Shown piece after piece: positions 9,031 through 18,372 of a stretch of 64,000 bases of DNA; position 1 is the stretch's first letter; each line of letters starts with the position of its first letter. Both the position numbers and the translations under genes were made by a program. The notes below the pieces were generated by a model. It had not been told where the DNA came from. It ran no database searches and saw only the letters and a list, made by a program, of their open reading frames with translations. Source of the stretch: Alkaliphilus flagellatus (lineage in GTDB: Bacteria; Bacillota; Clostridia; Peptostreptococcales; Natronincolaceae); assembly GCF_018919215.1 (NCBI RefSeq), contig NZ_JAHLQK010000002.1:62001-126000 (forward strand), written 5' to 3'.

Positions 9031-10422
9031 ATGAAGAGTATAAAAAAGAGATTAGCAATTAATTTCATATTTATTGTTGTAATTACCGTTGTTACTCTTG
9101 AAATATTTTTGATTAATATAGTTAAGGAAAATTACTATAAAAATTTAGAAGAAAGTCTAAATAATCAAATTAGGCTTTCTGCCGATTTATATTCTAGATA
9201 TTTTTCTGATGCAACGCTTCACGAAAATATATTAAATAATGTAGATACTTTTTGGAAGCAAACAAAGGCTCAAGTAGAAATATTAGACAAGAGTGGGATG
9301 ATATTAATGGATTCTATTGGAGTCATTTCACCTAATCCTGTAAATACAGAGGATGTAGTTAAGGCTATTAATGGTGAAAAAGGAACATGGATAGGAAAAG
9401 TGGAGTACGATGAACATAAGGTTATGGCTATTTCATATCCTCTAAAATCTGGAGAAAATATTGTTGGGGTATTAAGGTTTATTACATCCTTAAGAGAGGT
9501 AAATCAAGATATAAAAACTATAGCTTTAATCTTTATTGGATTTGGAGGTATCGTAATTTTAATATCCAGTCTTGTTGCTGTTTTATTAGCCAACACTATA
9601 ATAGGTCCATTAAAAAGCGTAACTGAATCTGCTGAAAAAATGGCTCTTGGAGATTTTAAAACAAAAAGCATAAAAAAATATGACGATGAAATTGGAAAAC
9701 TATCGGATACTTTAAATTATATGGCTCAAGAGATTATGAAGAAGGATGCACTTAAAAATGATTTTATTTCGTCTGTATCTCATGAGCTAAGGACTCCCTT
9801 AACCTCTATTAAAGGTTGGGCAATTACTTTAAAGCATAGTTATGATGATCGAGAAATTTTGTCCGATGGATTAGATATTATTGAAACTGAAAGTGATAGA
9901 TTGACTAATATGGTAGAGGAACTTTTAGATTTTTCTAAGTTTGTATCCGGAAAGATAACTCTTGAAAAGGAAGATTTGAATATTAATAACATAATGGACC
10001 ATATTAGAAAACAATTAACACCAAGGGCTACTAGAGACAATATAAACTTTAAGGTTATCGTAGAGGATAATATGCCAATTACCTGCTCTGATGGTAATAG
10101 GTTAAAGCAAGTATTTATTAATGTTTTAGATAATGCATTTAAATTTACTCCATCAGGAGGGAATGTTGTTTTAACTGCTTCTTATGAAGACAATAATTTT
10201 GTTTTTAATATAAAGGATACAGGCTGTGGTATAGCTGAAGAAGATTTGCCAAAGGTTAAAGAGAAATTCTATAAGGGAAAAACTAGTCAATCTCAGAGTG
10301 GAATTGGATTATCTATATGCGACGAAATAATTAAGTTAATGGATGGAACATTTGAAATTAGAAGTGAACTTAATAGAGGTACAGAAATAATAATTAGTGT
10401 ACCATTCGAGGAGTGTGTTTAG
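9031..10422 (+). CDS. Sensor histidine kinase
   Basis: Membrane histidine kinase, 463 residues: membrane segment about 7-29, an extracytoplasmic sensor of about 130 residues, a second membrane segment about 165-187, HAMP linker, HisKA with the phospho-accepting His in SSVSHELRTPLTS (about 250), and HATPase with N-box NVLDNAFKFTP, G1 DTGCGI and G2 GIGLSI. Cognate partner of the preceding response regulator. The sensor domain has no diagnostic motif I can name, so the signal is unknown; the adjacent lipoprotein may be an accessory sensor. Confidence 0.93.
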   Translation: MKSIKKRLAINFIFIVVITVVTLEIFLINIVKENYYKNLEESLNNQIRLSADLYSRYFSDATLHENILNNVDTFWKQTKAQVEILDKSGMILMDSIGVISPNPVNTEDVVKAINGEKGTWIGKVEYDEHKVMAISYPLKSGENIVGVLRFITSLREVNQDIKTIALIFIGFGGIVILISSLVAVLLANTIIGPLKSVTESAEKMALGDFKTKSIKKYDDEIGKLSDTLNYMAQEIMKKDALKNDFISSVSHELRTPLTSIKGWAITLKHSYDDREILSDGLDIIETESDRLTNMVEELLDFSKFVSGKITLEKEDLNINNIMDHIRKQLTPRATRDNINFKVIVEDNMPITCSDGNRLKQVFINVLDNAFKFTPSGGNVVLTASYEDNNFVFNIKDTGCGIAEEDLPKVKEKFYKGKTSQSQSGIGLSICDEIIKLMDGTFEIRSELNRGTEIIISVPFEECV

Positions 10423-12006
10423 ATGAAGACAGTTAAGATATTAGTTTTTTTACTTGCTATAAGTCTAATGCTTTCTGCCTGTTCAAGTCCTAGTACAGAT
10501 TCTGCAGAAAAGATAGTATCTCCTCAAAATCAGCTAATACCAATTAGAGGAACCTGGGAAATATCTGAGGTTTTAATGACTGCTTCTTCTAATGAAGAGG
10601 AAGATAAAGAAGAATGGCTGGGTAAAAAGGTACAGTTTTCTGACAGATATATGTCCCTAGGAGAATCTATCTTAGAAAATCCTCAATATCAAATGAAGAG
10701 GGTAAATGGAGAAGAATATTTATTGTTCAATTCTAAATCATTACCATCGAATTTTGTATTTCCAAATAAGGAAGTAGAGGTAATTACTGTTATAGATCAA
10801 GACAAGTTTTTTTGTGAGGTTTTAATAATAAAAGAGAATGAGCTAATATTTAAAATACAAGGTAATAGTTTTTATTTAAGTAAATTATCAGACGAAGTTG
10901 ACCAATATATTTCAAGTAAAAGTGATGATGAAAATAATCAAGATATAAATATACAAATGGAAAAAGATAGCTTAATTAGCACTGGTGTTTTAATAGGTCT
11001 TAGATCTGAAAATAAGAGTAATAGCGATGACTCTGAAAATGAGTACAACTACAGAACATTGTGGATTTCATCAAAAAATAATGAAATAAATCCTATTTTA
11101 GAAATAGAAAATATATTTTTTCCACGTAGAAGTGGGTTTTGGAAAATAGAGACGAAAAAGGCAACACAAGATAGTAGATCAGAACAATATATATTAGCTA
11201 ATAATGTTTTGATGGAAGACAACAAGGCAGAAATACAATTAAAGGCTAGAATGATGCGGAATGAGGAGATACCTGCAAATGATGACGATGTAACACCAGA
11301 GCTGGATTTTTCTAGGTGGGGAGAAAAAATAGGAGAAATAAAAAGGAAAATTAATTATGTTGGTAATGATTATATATCCGTTGAGACTATAGGCAAAGGA
11401 GAATATATTGTAGGAAGTGAAAACTGGGAAAGTAGTAAACTACAGATACTGCCTATAGATGGATTGCCTAATGGTCGTGGAGTAAAAATATCAGATATTT
11501 TAGATGAAACCGGTGTTATATCTATAAAGTCTGCATGGGAGAGGGCGATTAACTATCTAGAAATAGATAATCCCAATATTTTATATAGGGAAGAATTACT
11601 AGAAAACTTTGGAATGGAGAGAAAGCTAGGACATTGGTTTTTAAAAGGAAGAATTAATTATACTAAGGAGAAAGAATTTAATGCAGCTGATTATAGTATT
11701 AACTTAATACCGCCTCCCAAGGTAGTAGTTTATGATACTTTATTTGTACCTTGGACAAATATAAAAGATAGAGTACCGAGGGCTTTAGATGCATATACAT
11801 CTCCTAATAAAGATATAGCTATAGTCCTTACAAAAAGAGAGCTTCTTATTTATGATATATATGGTAATGATTTAGGAAGATATCCTAGGGAGAAATTAAA
11901 GCTAAAAGAAGGAGAAACCATTATAATGGCAGAATGGGCAACAGGGCAATATGTAGAAGGCTGGGAAGGTATATTCCAAAAATCTGGAGGTCAGCTATTA
12001 GATTAA
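10423..12006 (+). CDS. Large lipoprotein of unknown function in two-component operon
   Basis: A signal peptide with lipobox MLSAC places the lipid-modified cysteine at residue 20, so this 527-residue protein is expected on the outer membrane surface. No family is recognised. The ATG directly abuts the histidine kinase stop, so it is translationally coupled and may act as accessory sensor or output of that system. The sequence is hydrophilic, rich in Glu, Lys, Asp and Ser, with several IRGTWEISEV-like beta-type stretches and no second membrane segment. A terminator follows. Confidence 0.75.
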   Translation: MKTVKILVFLLAISLMLSACSSPSTDSAEKIVSPQNQLIPIRGTWEISEVLMTASSNEEEDKEEWLGKKVQFSDRYMSLGESILENPQYQMKRVNGEEYLLFNSKSLPSNFVFPNKEVEVITVIDQDKFFCEVLIIKENELIFKIQGNSFYLSKLSDEVDQYISSKSDDENNQDINIQMEKDSLISTGVLIGLRSENKSNSDDSENEYNYRTLWISSKNNEINPILEIENIFFPRRSGFWKIETKKATQDSRSEQYILANNVLMEDNKAEIQLKARMMRNEEIPANDDDVTPELDFSRWGEKIGEIKRKINYVGNDYISVETIGKGEYIVGSENWESSKLQILPIDGLPNGRGVKISDILDETGVISIKSAWERAINYLEIDNPNILYREELLENFGMERKLGHWFLKGRINYTKEKEFNAADYSINLIPPPKVVVYDTLFVPWTNIKDRVPRALDAYTSPNKDIAIVLTKRELLIYDIYGNDLGRYPREKLKLKEGETIIMAEWATGQYVEGWEGIFQKSGGQLLD

Positions 12007-12032
12007 CAGAAAGTTTTATAAAAATATTTAGT

Positions 12033-12062
12033 GGGATGAGAAGTTAACTTCTCATCCCTTGC
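12033..12062 (+). terminator. Terminator of the two-component operon
   Basis: Perfect palindrome GGGATGAGAAG / CTTCTCATCCC (12033-12058) followed by TTGCTATTTGTTT. Confidence 0.82.
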
Positions 12063-12187
12063 TATTTGTTTAATAAAGTATATTTTTATGGAATTAACAA
12101 GGATTTTTATAATAGATATAGAATAGTAGAGACAAGATTATTTCAAAATATTAAGAAAATTGATTCTTTTAAACAGGGGGGAAAAGA

Positions 12188-12595
12188 ATGAAGTATTTAG
12201 CAAAAAATGATGATGTCTGTATTAAATGTGGAGAATGTGAAAGAGTATGTGCTAAGGCTTTTTTCAAAACAGAGGATGTGAAGAAATCTGCTATTCATAT
12301 TACAGATGATGAAAAAATTATAAAGGTATGTAACCAATGTGGTGTATGTATTGATATTTGTCCAAGTATGGCTATTAGTAGAGATAGAAACGGTATAGTT
12401 AGAATTGATAAAAACAAATGTGTTGGCTGCTTTATGTGTGTAGGCTTTTGCCCTGAAGAAACTATGATGTATCATGATGACTATATAGAGCCATTTAAAT
12501 GTGTAGCTTGCGGTCTATGTTCAAAAAAATGTCCTACAGGTGCAATTTTTATAGAAGAAAAAGCGGAAGAACAAGTAGCTGCATCAATTGAATAG
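12188..12595 (+). CDS. Polyferredoxin with four [4Fe-4S] motifs
   Basis: Electron-transfer protein of 135 residues containing four CxxCxxC-type cluster motifs: CIKCGECERVC, CNQCGVCIDICP, CVGCFMCVGFCP and CVACGLCSKKCP. It resembles the iron-sulfur subunits (HycB/CooF/AorA-like) that pair with molybdenum or tungsten oxidoreductases. It starts behind a GGGGGG-rich site and is followed after 26 bases by the aldehyde ferredoxin oxidoreductase gene, so I infer that it is that enzyme's electron acceptor subunit. No sigma-54-type promoter was found directly upstream. Confidence 0.9.
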   Translation: MKYLAKNDDVCIKCGECERVCAKAFFKTEDVKKSAIHITDDEKIIKVCNQCGVCIDICPSMAISRDRNGIVRIDKNKCVGCFMCVGFCPEETMMYHDDYIEPFKCVACGLCSKKCPTGAIFIEEKAEEQVAASIE

Positions 12596-12621
12596 ATAAG
12601 AAGGAAAAAGGGGGCGGAATT

Positions 12622-14778
12622 ATGGATTTAAATACTTTAAGAGAAAATAGTATCTTACTTAAGGATTTTTCCTATAATCTAGGGAAGATTGAAAATGGCT
12701 ATACAAATAGAACATTATATATTAATTTATCGGAAAATAAAATCGAATCAAAGCCAGTTACACAGATGATGAAGGATAAATTTATAGGGGGTAAAGGTTT
12801 TGGGCTATGGTATTTATGGAATGGTGTAACTCCTGAAACAAAGTGGAATGATCCAGAAAATGAAATTATTATTGCAGGTGGACCCCTATGTGGTATTACA
12901 CAGTATCCAGGAGCGGGAAAATCATTAGTATGCTCTATATCGCCACTTACAGGAATACCAATAGATAGTAATGTAGGTGGTTATTTTGGACCACTTCTTA
13001 AGTTTTCTGGTTGGGATGCTCTGGAGATTCAAGGAAAATCAAAGAAAGATATAATAGTATATATAGATGGAAATAAAGGAACAGTAGAAATAATAGAGTC
13101 CCCTCTAGATGCAATAGACGCCCACGTACTAGGAGAGCAGCTTACGGAAATGTTTGCAGACTCAGAAGAGGACAAGAGGAATGTTGCAGTTGTAACAGCA
13201 GGTACAGCAGCTGAAAATACTCGTATTGGACTGCTTAACTTTACTTTTTATGATCCAAGGAGACAGGCTACAAGGTTAAAGCAAGCCGGTAGAGGTGGCA
13301 TAGGAACTGTATTTAGAGACAAAAGAATAAGGGCTTTAGTAGTTAAGTTTAAAGGAGTTAAGGGAGACCTTAACAATCCTGTAGATAAGTCCATTATAAA
13401 CAAGGCGGGTGTAAAGTTGCATAAGGAAATATGCAGACTTGATGATAAACAAAATAAAATGAGGAAAATTGGAACAGCTAATATAATAGAGGTAATGGAT
13501 AAATACGATCTACTTCCTACCCATAACTTTAAATTTGGAGGTCATTCAGATACATATAAAATTGCATCTACTGTATTTATTGAAAAGTATATTACACAAG
13601 GTATGGCAGATGGATGCTGGTACGGATGTTCTATGGCCTGTGCAAAGGCAGCAGACAAGTTTGAGCTAAAGACAGGTCCATATAAAGGACAGCTTGTTAC
13701 TATAGATGGACCAGAATATGAAAATGCTGCAGGGCTAGGGTCTAACTGTGGTATATTTGATCCAGAAGCTATACTAGAGCTAAATTTCTATTGCGATACA
13801 TATGCAGTAGATACTATATCATTTGGTACATTAACAGCATTTGTTATGGAATGCTATGAAAATGGAATTATTAATAAGGAAATAACCGGTGGGTTAGAGC
13901 TTAACTTTGGCAATACTAACGCAGCTTTAGAATTGCTTCATCAGATGTCTCGTGGAGAAGGTTTTGGGAAAATAGCAGGTCAAGGTGTTCATAGAATGAA
14001 AAAGCTATTTGTAGAGGAATATGGGGCAGATTCTAATTTTTTATTTGATATAGGAATGGAACAAAAAGGTTTGGAATATTCTGAGTACTTATCTAAAGAA
14101 TCTTTAGCACAGCAAGGTGGTTATGGACTTACGAACAAAGGCCCTCAACATGATGAAGCTTGGCTTATATTTATGGATATGGTTAATAATCAGATTCCAA
14201 CATTTGAGGATAAAGCAGAAGCTCTTCATTATTTCCCAATGTTTAGAACTTGGTTTGGCCTTTATGGTTTATGTAAGCTTCCTTGGAATGATATAGTGCC
14301 GGAGAGCAATGCATTATCAGATGAGCCAGCTAAAATACCAGAGCATGTTGAAAACTATATTGATATATGTAATGGTGTTACAGGAAAAAATATAAATAAA
14401 ACTGAGATGATAAGAGAATCTGAAAGAGTATATAACTTTCAAAGAGTATTCAATATTAGAATGGGCAAGGGTCTTAGGGAAAATGATAGGGTTCCATATA
14501 GATCCATGGGTCCAGTAACAAAAGAAGAATATATATCTAGGGCAGAAAGATATGATAACCAGCTAAAAGAGCTTTTAGGATATGATGTAACTAGAGAATC
14601 AATAGAGAAAAAGATGAAGATATTAAGAGAACATAGAGAAGATCAATATGAAAAACTAACAGATGCAGTATATAAGAGAAGAGGATGGACAAATAAGGGA
14701 GTGCCTACAGTAGAGCATTTAGAAGAAATAGGTATGGATTTACCAGAGGTTTTGGAAGTAGTAAAAGGGTACTTATAA
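12622..14778 (+). CDS. Tungsten aldehyde:ferredoxin oxidoreductase family enzyme
   Basis: AOR-family enzyme carrying a tungsto-bispyranopterin and one [4Fe-4S] cluster, expected to oxidise aldehydes to acids (or the reverse) with ferredoxin. The 718 residues are about 100 longer than archaeal AOR. The N-terminal pterin domain is clear (FIGGKGFG, GPLCGITQYPGAGK, SNVGGYFGP); the cluster cysteines are probably Cys332, 336 and 340 in CWYGCSMAC plus the one in LYGLCKLPW near 551. The spacing C-x3-C-x3-C differs from the classical C-x2-C-x3-C, pointing to a distinct subfamily. Neighbours are a polyferredoxin, a sigma-54 activator and a MoaD-like protein. Substrate is inferred, perhaps aryl aldehydes leaking from IOR. 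Confidence 0.9.
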   Translation: MDLNTLRENSILLKDFSYNLGKIENGYTNRTLYINLSENKIESKPVTQMMKDKFIGGKGFGLWYLWNGVTPETKWNDPENEIIIAGGPLCGITQYPGAGKSLVCSISPLTGIPIDSNVGGYFGPLLKFSGWDALEIQGKSKKDIIVYIDGNKGTVEIIESPLDAIDAHVLGEQLTEMFADSEEDKRNVAVVTAGTAAENTRIGLLNFTFYDPRRQATRLKQAGRGGIGTVFRDKRIRALVVKFKGVKGDLNNPVDKSIINKAGVKLHKEICRLDDKQNKMRKIGTANIIEVMDKYDLLPTHNFKFGGHSDTYKIASTVFIEKYITQGMADGCWYGCSMACAKAADKFELKTGPYKGQLVTIDGPEYENAAGLGSNCGIFDPEAILELNFYCDTYAVDTISFGTLTAFVMECYENGIINKEITGGLELNFGNTNAALELLHQMSRGEGFGKIAGQGVHRMKKLFVEEYGADSNFLFDIGMEQKGLEYSEYLSKESLAQQGGYGLTNKGPQHDEAWLIFMDMVNNQIPTFEDKAEALHYFPMFRTWFGLYGLCKLPWNDIVPESNALSDEPAKIPEHVENYIDICNGVTGKNINKTEMIRESERVYNFQRVFNIRMGKGLRENDRVPYRSMGPVTKEEYISRAERYDNQLKELLGYDVTRESIEKKMKILREHREDQYEKLTDAVYKRRGWTNKGVPTVEHLEEIGMDLPEVLEVVKGYL

Positions 14779-14863
14779 AAGTTTTAAATGTCTAGGTGAA
14801 GAAACAATTTAATCACTTCATGGATTTCAAAACATTAAAATAGTGAAGGAACGGTGGTTTAAT

Positions 14864-16264
14864 ATGGATTATAAAAGGATTATTGAACTAATGATTACTT
14901 ATCTTGAAGAAGGTGTAATTGTTGTAGATTCAAATCTGAACATTATCTATTTTAATGAACCATCCATAAATATTTCAGGATTTGATCCACGAGAAGCAAT
15001 TGGTAAAAACTTTTTTCAGGTTTTTCCTAATATTAGTCGAGATAGTAGTACCTTTTACAAAGTGATTAATAGTGGCAAACCTATAATTAATCATGTTCAA
15101 AACTATATAAATTATAAGGGAAAGAGTGTTTCCATTGTCACATCAACAATACCAATAATAAATGGATGTAAAATAGAGGGAGCTATAGAGATTTTTACAG
15201 ATTTCACTAATGTAAGAGAATTATCTGAGAAAATACTTATGCTACATAGTACTTTGCATGGGAAAAGTACAGGAAAGAATAAGTTTTTACCAAATGGTAG
15301 TCAATATAGTTTTGCAGATGTAATTGGTGATAGTTCCCCTATGATACAATTAAAATCAAAGGCTCAAAAAGTAGCTAATAGTAGTTCTCCCATGTTTGTA
15401 TTTGGAGAAACAGGAACTGGAAAAGAGCTTATCGTTCAAGGACTGCATAATTTAAGTAACAGAAAGGATAAACCTTTTATTGCTCAAAACTGTGGTGCAT
15501 TGCCAGAGAACTTACTTGAAGGTATACTTTTTGGTACAGCCCAAGGTAGTTATACTGGTGCTACGGATAAACAGGGTTTATTTGAATTGGCTGATGGAGG
15601 GACATTGTTTTTAGATGAACTAAACTCTATGAATTTAGAGCTACAATCAAAGCTTCTTCGAGTAATAGAGGATGGGGTTATAAGAAGAATAGGAAGTACT
15701 ACAACAAAGGTTGTGGACGTTAGGATAATTGCGGCATCAAATATTGAGCCTAGAAAACTTGTAGAGCAAAAAATATTAAGGGAAGATTTATATTACAGGT
15801 TGAATGTAATATATTTGTGCATACCTCCACTTAGAGATAGAAAAGAAGATATTCCTATGCTAGTCCAACACTTTATTAATACTTGTAATAATAAAATGAA
15901 TAAATGTATTAAAGGTGTAGATAAAAATGTAATGGAATATTTCTTCAATTATGATTGGCCTGGTAATGTAAGAGAATTAAAAAACATAATTGAATCTGCG
16001 ATGAACTTTGTAGAAAGTGAATATATAACATTAGAAGATTTACAAATGAATAATATACATTATATCAATAGAATGCAGATAAAATCGGATAATTTAAGTA
16101 TACCAAATGATATAAGTTTAAAGGATGCTGTAGAGGAATATGAAAAACAGCTTATTCAATCGACTCTTAAAGGAACTGGGGAGAATTGTGCTATGGCAGC
16201 TAGAGCTCTTAAAATTCCAAAACAAACACTTCATGGTAAGGCAAAGAAATATGGATTGCTCTAA
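14864..16264 (+). CDS. Sigma-54-dependent enhancer-binding protein with PAS sensor
   Basis: Transcription activator of about 466 residues: an N-terminal PAS domain (about 1-115), a central AAA+ domain with Walker A GETGTGKE (about 180), the sigma-54-contacting loop GSYTGA (a GAFTGA variant, about 227), Walker B GGTLFLDE and a C-terminal Fis-type helix-turn-helix (CAMAARALKIPKQTLHGKAKKYGLL region). ATG 14864 is preferred over a GTG at 14843 because GGTGG lies six bases upstream and the PAS fold begins there. It follows the AOR gene, and its likely target is the sigma-54 promoter at 1188. The PAS ligand is unknown. Confidence 0.93.
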   Translation: MDYKRIIELMITYLEEGVIVVDSNLNIIYFNEPSINISGFDPREAIGKNFFQVFPNISRDSSTFYKVINSGKPIINHVQNYINYKGKSVSIVTSTIPIINGCKIEGAIEIFTDFTNVRELSEKILMLHSTLHGKSTGKNKFLPNGSQYSFADVIGDSSPMIQLKSKAQKVANSSSPMFVFGETGTGKELIVQGLHNLSNRKDKPFIAQNCGALPENLLEGILFGTAQGSYTGATDKQGLFELADGGTLFLDELNSMNLELQSKLLRVIEDGVIRRIGSTTTKVVDVRIIAASNIEPRKLVEQKILREDLYYRLNVIYLCIPPLRDRKEDIPMLVQHFINTCNNKMNKCIKGVDKNVMEYFFNYDWPGNVRELKNIIESAMNFVESEYITLEDLQMNNIHYINRMQIKSDNLSIPNDISLKDAVEEYEKQLIQSTLKGTGENCAMAARALKIPKQTLHGKAKKYGLL

Positions 16265-16489
16265 TTAGATAGACAAGTATTAAGATGTAATATTTATAAA
16301 ACTAAGCCTATTATCCATTCGGCCTAGAATTATTTTTAATAAATATAGTTGTATCTAAATAGTTTGTCCAAATATGCTATATAGGAAACTATAGAATTTG
16401 AACTAAGGATATAGTTAGGGTATTCTAAAAGATATAGAGATGATAAATACTGCTTAAATATAAAAATTTTACTGATTGGAGGGATATAA

Positions 16490-16687
16490 ATTATAAAAGT
16501 AAATGGAAGAGATTTTCAGTGGGAAGAAAACTTAACTGTTGAAGGTATATTAGAAAAGAAAAAATATACTTTCCCTAAAATTATAGTAAAGGTAAATGGA
16601 GAATTGGTTTCTCCAGAAGAATATGGTACAAAAGTAATAATGGATGGCGACGACGTAAAGGTTATACATCTTTTGGCAGGGGGATAA
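16490..16687 (+). CDS. MoaD/ThiS-like ubiquitin-fold sulfur carrier, apparent AUU start
   Basis: A 65-residue protein with the beta-grasp pattern of MoaD/ThiS: opening IKVNGR, VNGELV, DDVKVIHLLAGG and the C-terminal Gly-Gly that is adenylated and thiocarboxylated for sulfur transfer. A GGAGGG site (16478-16483) is followed by six bases and then ATT ATA AAA GTA AAT GGA; an in-frame TAA lies immediately before ATT and no ATG, GTG or TTG exists early in the frame. Reading ATT as Met gives MIKVNG, the usual family N terminus. Placed after AOR and its activator, it probably supplies dithiolene sulfur for tungstopterin. A normal-start ORF search would miss it. Confidence 0.85.
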   Translation: MIKVNGRDFQWEENLTVEGILEKKKYTFPKIIVKVNGELVSPEEYGTKVIMDGDDVKVIHLLAGG

Positions 16688-16697
16688 TTTCTTTATT

Positions 16698-16740
16698 AAA
16701 AATGCGACAATGAAAATTCAAATTCACTGTCGCATTTTAT
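16698..16740. terminator. Bidirectional terminator between MoaD-like and ABC-F genes
   Basis: Arms AAAATGCGACA.TGA (16698-16713) and TCACTGTCGCATTTT (16724-16738), with flanking A and T tracts for both strands. Confidence 0.87.
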
Positions 16741-16748
16741 ATTTATAG

Positions 16749-18305
16749 CTATACAATTTTAGTTGTCCAAGTCTCACAGTTCCAAACATCTGTAACAACA
16801 TCCCGATAAAATTCAGGTTCGTGACAAATAAGAAGAATGCTTCCCTTATAGTTTTTTAGAGCCCTCTTTAACTCGTCCTTCGCATCTACATCTAAATGGT
16901 TAGTGGGCTCGTCTAAAATTAATAGGTTAGTTTCCTTATTAATAAGCTTACATAAACGTACCTTGGCATGCTCACCACCACTTAGTACAACTACTTTACT
17001 TTCAATATGTTTTGTAGTTAATCCACATTTTGCAAGTGCTGCACGAACCTCATATTGGCTAAGGGAAGGAAAGTCTTGCCATACTTCTTCAATACAGGTG
17101 TTGTAGTTTGCTTCCTTTATTTCCTGCTGGAAATAGCCAGTGGCTAGGTTATCTCCAAGCTCTACATCACCAGAAATAGCCTTTATTTCTCCAAGTATAC
17201 TTCTAAGAAGTGTTGTTTTACCAAGTCCGTTGGCACCAATTAGAGCTATTCTTTGTCCACGTTCCATTCTTAAGTTTAGTGGCTTAGAAAGAGGCTCATC
17301 ATATCCTATTACCAAGTCTTTTGTTTCAAATATTAGCCTACCAGGAGTTTTAGCTTCTTTAAAGTTAAATTCAGGTTTTGGTTTTTCGTCTGGCAGCTCT
17401 ATAATGTCCATTTTATCAAGCTTCTTTTGTCTAGACATTGCCATGTTTCTAGTGGAAACTCTAGCTTTGTTTCTAGCCACAAAGTCTTTTAAATCTGCAA
17501 TTTCTTGTTGTTGTTTTCTATGGGCAGCTTCAAGCTGTAATTTTTTAGACTCATAAATATTAGTAAAGTTATCATAATCCCCTACGTAACGATTTAATTC
17601 CTGATTTTCCATGTGATATATTAAGTTAATAACGCTATTAAGGAAAGGAATATCGTGTGAGATTAAAATAAAGGCATTTTCATATTCTTGTAAATATCTT
17701 CTTAGCCACTCAATATGCTGCTCATCTAAATAGTTGGTAGGCTCGTCTAATAGAAGTATGTCTGGCTTTTCAAGAAGAAGCTTAGCTAGTAAAACCTTTG
17801 TCCTTTGTCCACCACTTAGGTCCTGTACATCACGATCAAGACCAATATCTTCTAGTCCAAGTCCTCGACCAATTTCTTCAACTTTAGAATCGATAATATA
17901 AAAGTCATTATTAGTTAATGTATCTTGTATTGTGCCCATATCCTCAAGGAGTTTTTCTAATTCATCTTCTGATGCGTCAGCCATCTTGTCACATATTTCG
18001 TTCATTTCAGTTTCTAGATCAAATAAATATTTAAATGCTCCCTTGAGCACATCTCGTATAGATGTTCCCTTTTCAAGAGCTGTATGCTGGTCTAAATATC
18101 CAACTCTTACACGTTTTGACCATTCAATCTGTCCATCATCTGGATCTAATTTTCCAGTAATTATATTCATAAAAGTAGATTTACCTTCACCATTAGCTCC
18201 TATAAGACCAATATGTTCTCCTTTTAAAAGACGGAAAGAAACATTATTGAATATGGCACGATCTCCAAAGCCGTGGGTTAGATTTTTAACTGTTAAAATA
18301 CTCAT
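16749..18305 (-). CDS. ABC-F family ATPase (YbiT/YkpA-like)
   Basis: Soluble protein of 518 residues with two ATP-binding cassettes and no membrane segments, the ABC-F layout of translation factors acting on the ribosome (some give antibiotic resistance). Walker A motifs are GANGEGKST (about 37) and GANGLGKTT (about 355); signatures are LSGGQRTKVLLAK and LSGGEHAKVRLCK; Walker B LLLDEPTN and LILDEPTN. The interdomain linker is charged and helical (ARNKARVSTRN), and the C terminus is short, fitting the YbiT/YkpA branch rather than resistance subfamilies with long tails. It stands alone, with the ROK gene 67 bases upstream on the same strand. Confidence 0.92.
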   Translation of the reverse strand: MSILTVKNLTHGFGDRAIFNNVSFRLLKGEHIGLIGANGEGKSTFMNIITGKLDPDDGQIEWSKRVRVGYLDQHTALEKGTSIRDVLKGAFKYLFDLETEMNEICDKMADASEDELEKLLEDMGTIQDTLTNNDFYIIDSKVEEIGRGLGLEDIGLDRDVQDLSGGQRTKVLLAKLLLEKPDILLLDEPTNYLDEQHIEWLRRYLQEYENAFILISHDIPFLNSVINLIYHMENQELNRYVGDYDNFTNIYESKKLQLEAAHRKQQQEIADLKDFVARNKARVSTRNMAMSRQKKLDKMDIIELPDEKPKPEFNFKEAKTPGRLIFETKDLVIGYDEPLSKPLNLRMERGQRIALIGANGLGKTTLLRSILGEIKAISGDVELGDNLATGYFQQEIKEANYNTCIEEVWQDFPSLSQYEVRAALAKCGLTTKHIESKVVVLSGGEHAKVRLCKLINKETNLLILDEPTNHLDVDAKDELKRALKNYKGSILLICHEPEFYRDVVTDVWNCETWTTKIV

Positions 18306-18372
18306 ATTATTCTCCCTTCGATACTGTTATACAATGACATACATAATAGATTATATATGACAAAAGGGATAT

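Noticed and set aside
12085-12100. Possible sigma-54 site upstream of the polyferredoxin gene
   Set aside because: GG is followed after 10 nt by GA, not GC, and the rest does not match; not supported.
17140-18360. Plus-strand frames of 138 and 142 codons inside the ABC-F gene
   Set aside because: Antisense shadows of a well-supported gene; no family features or ribosome binding sites.
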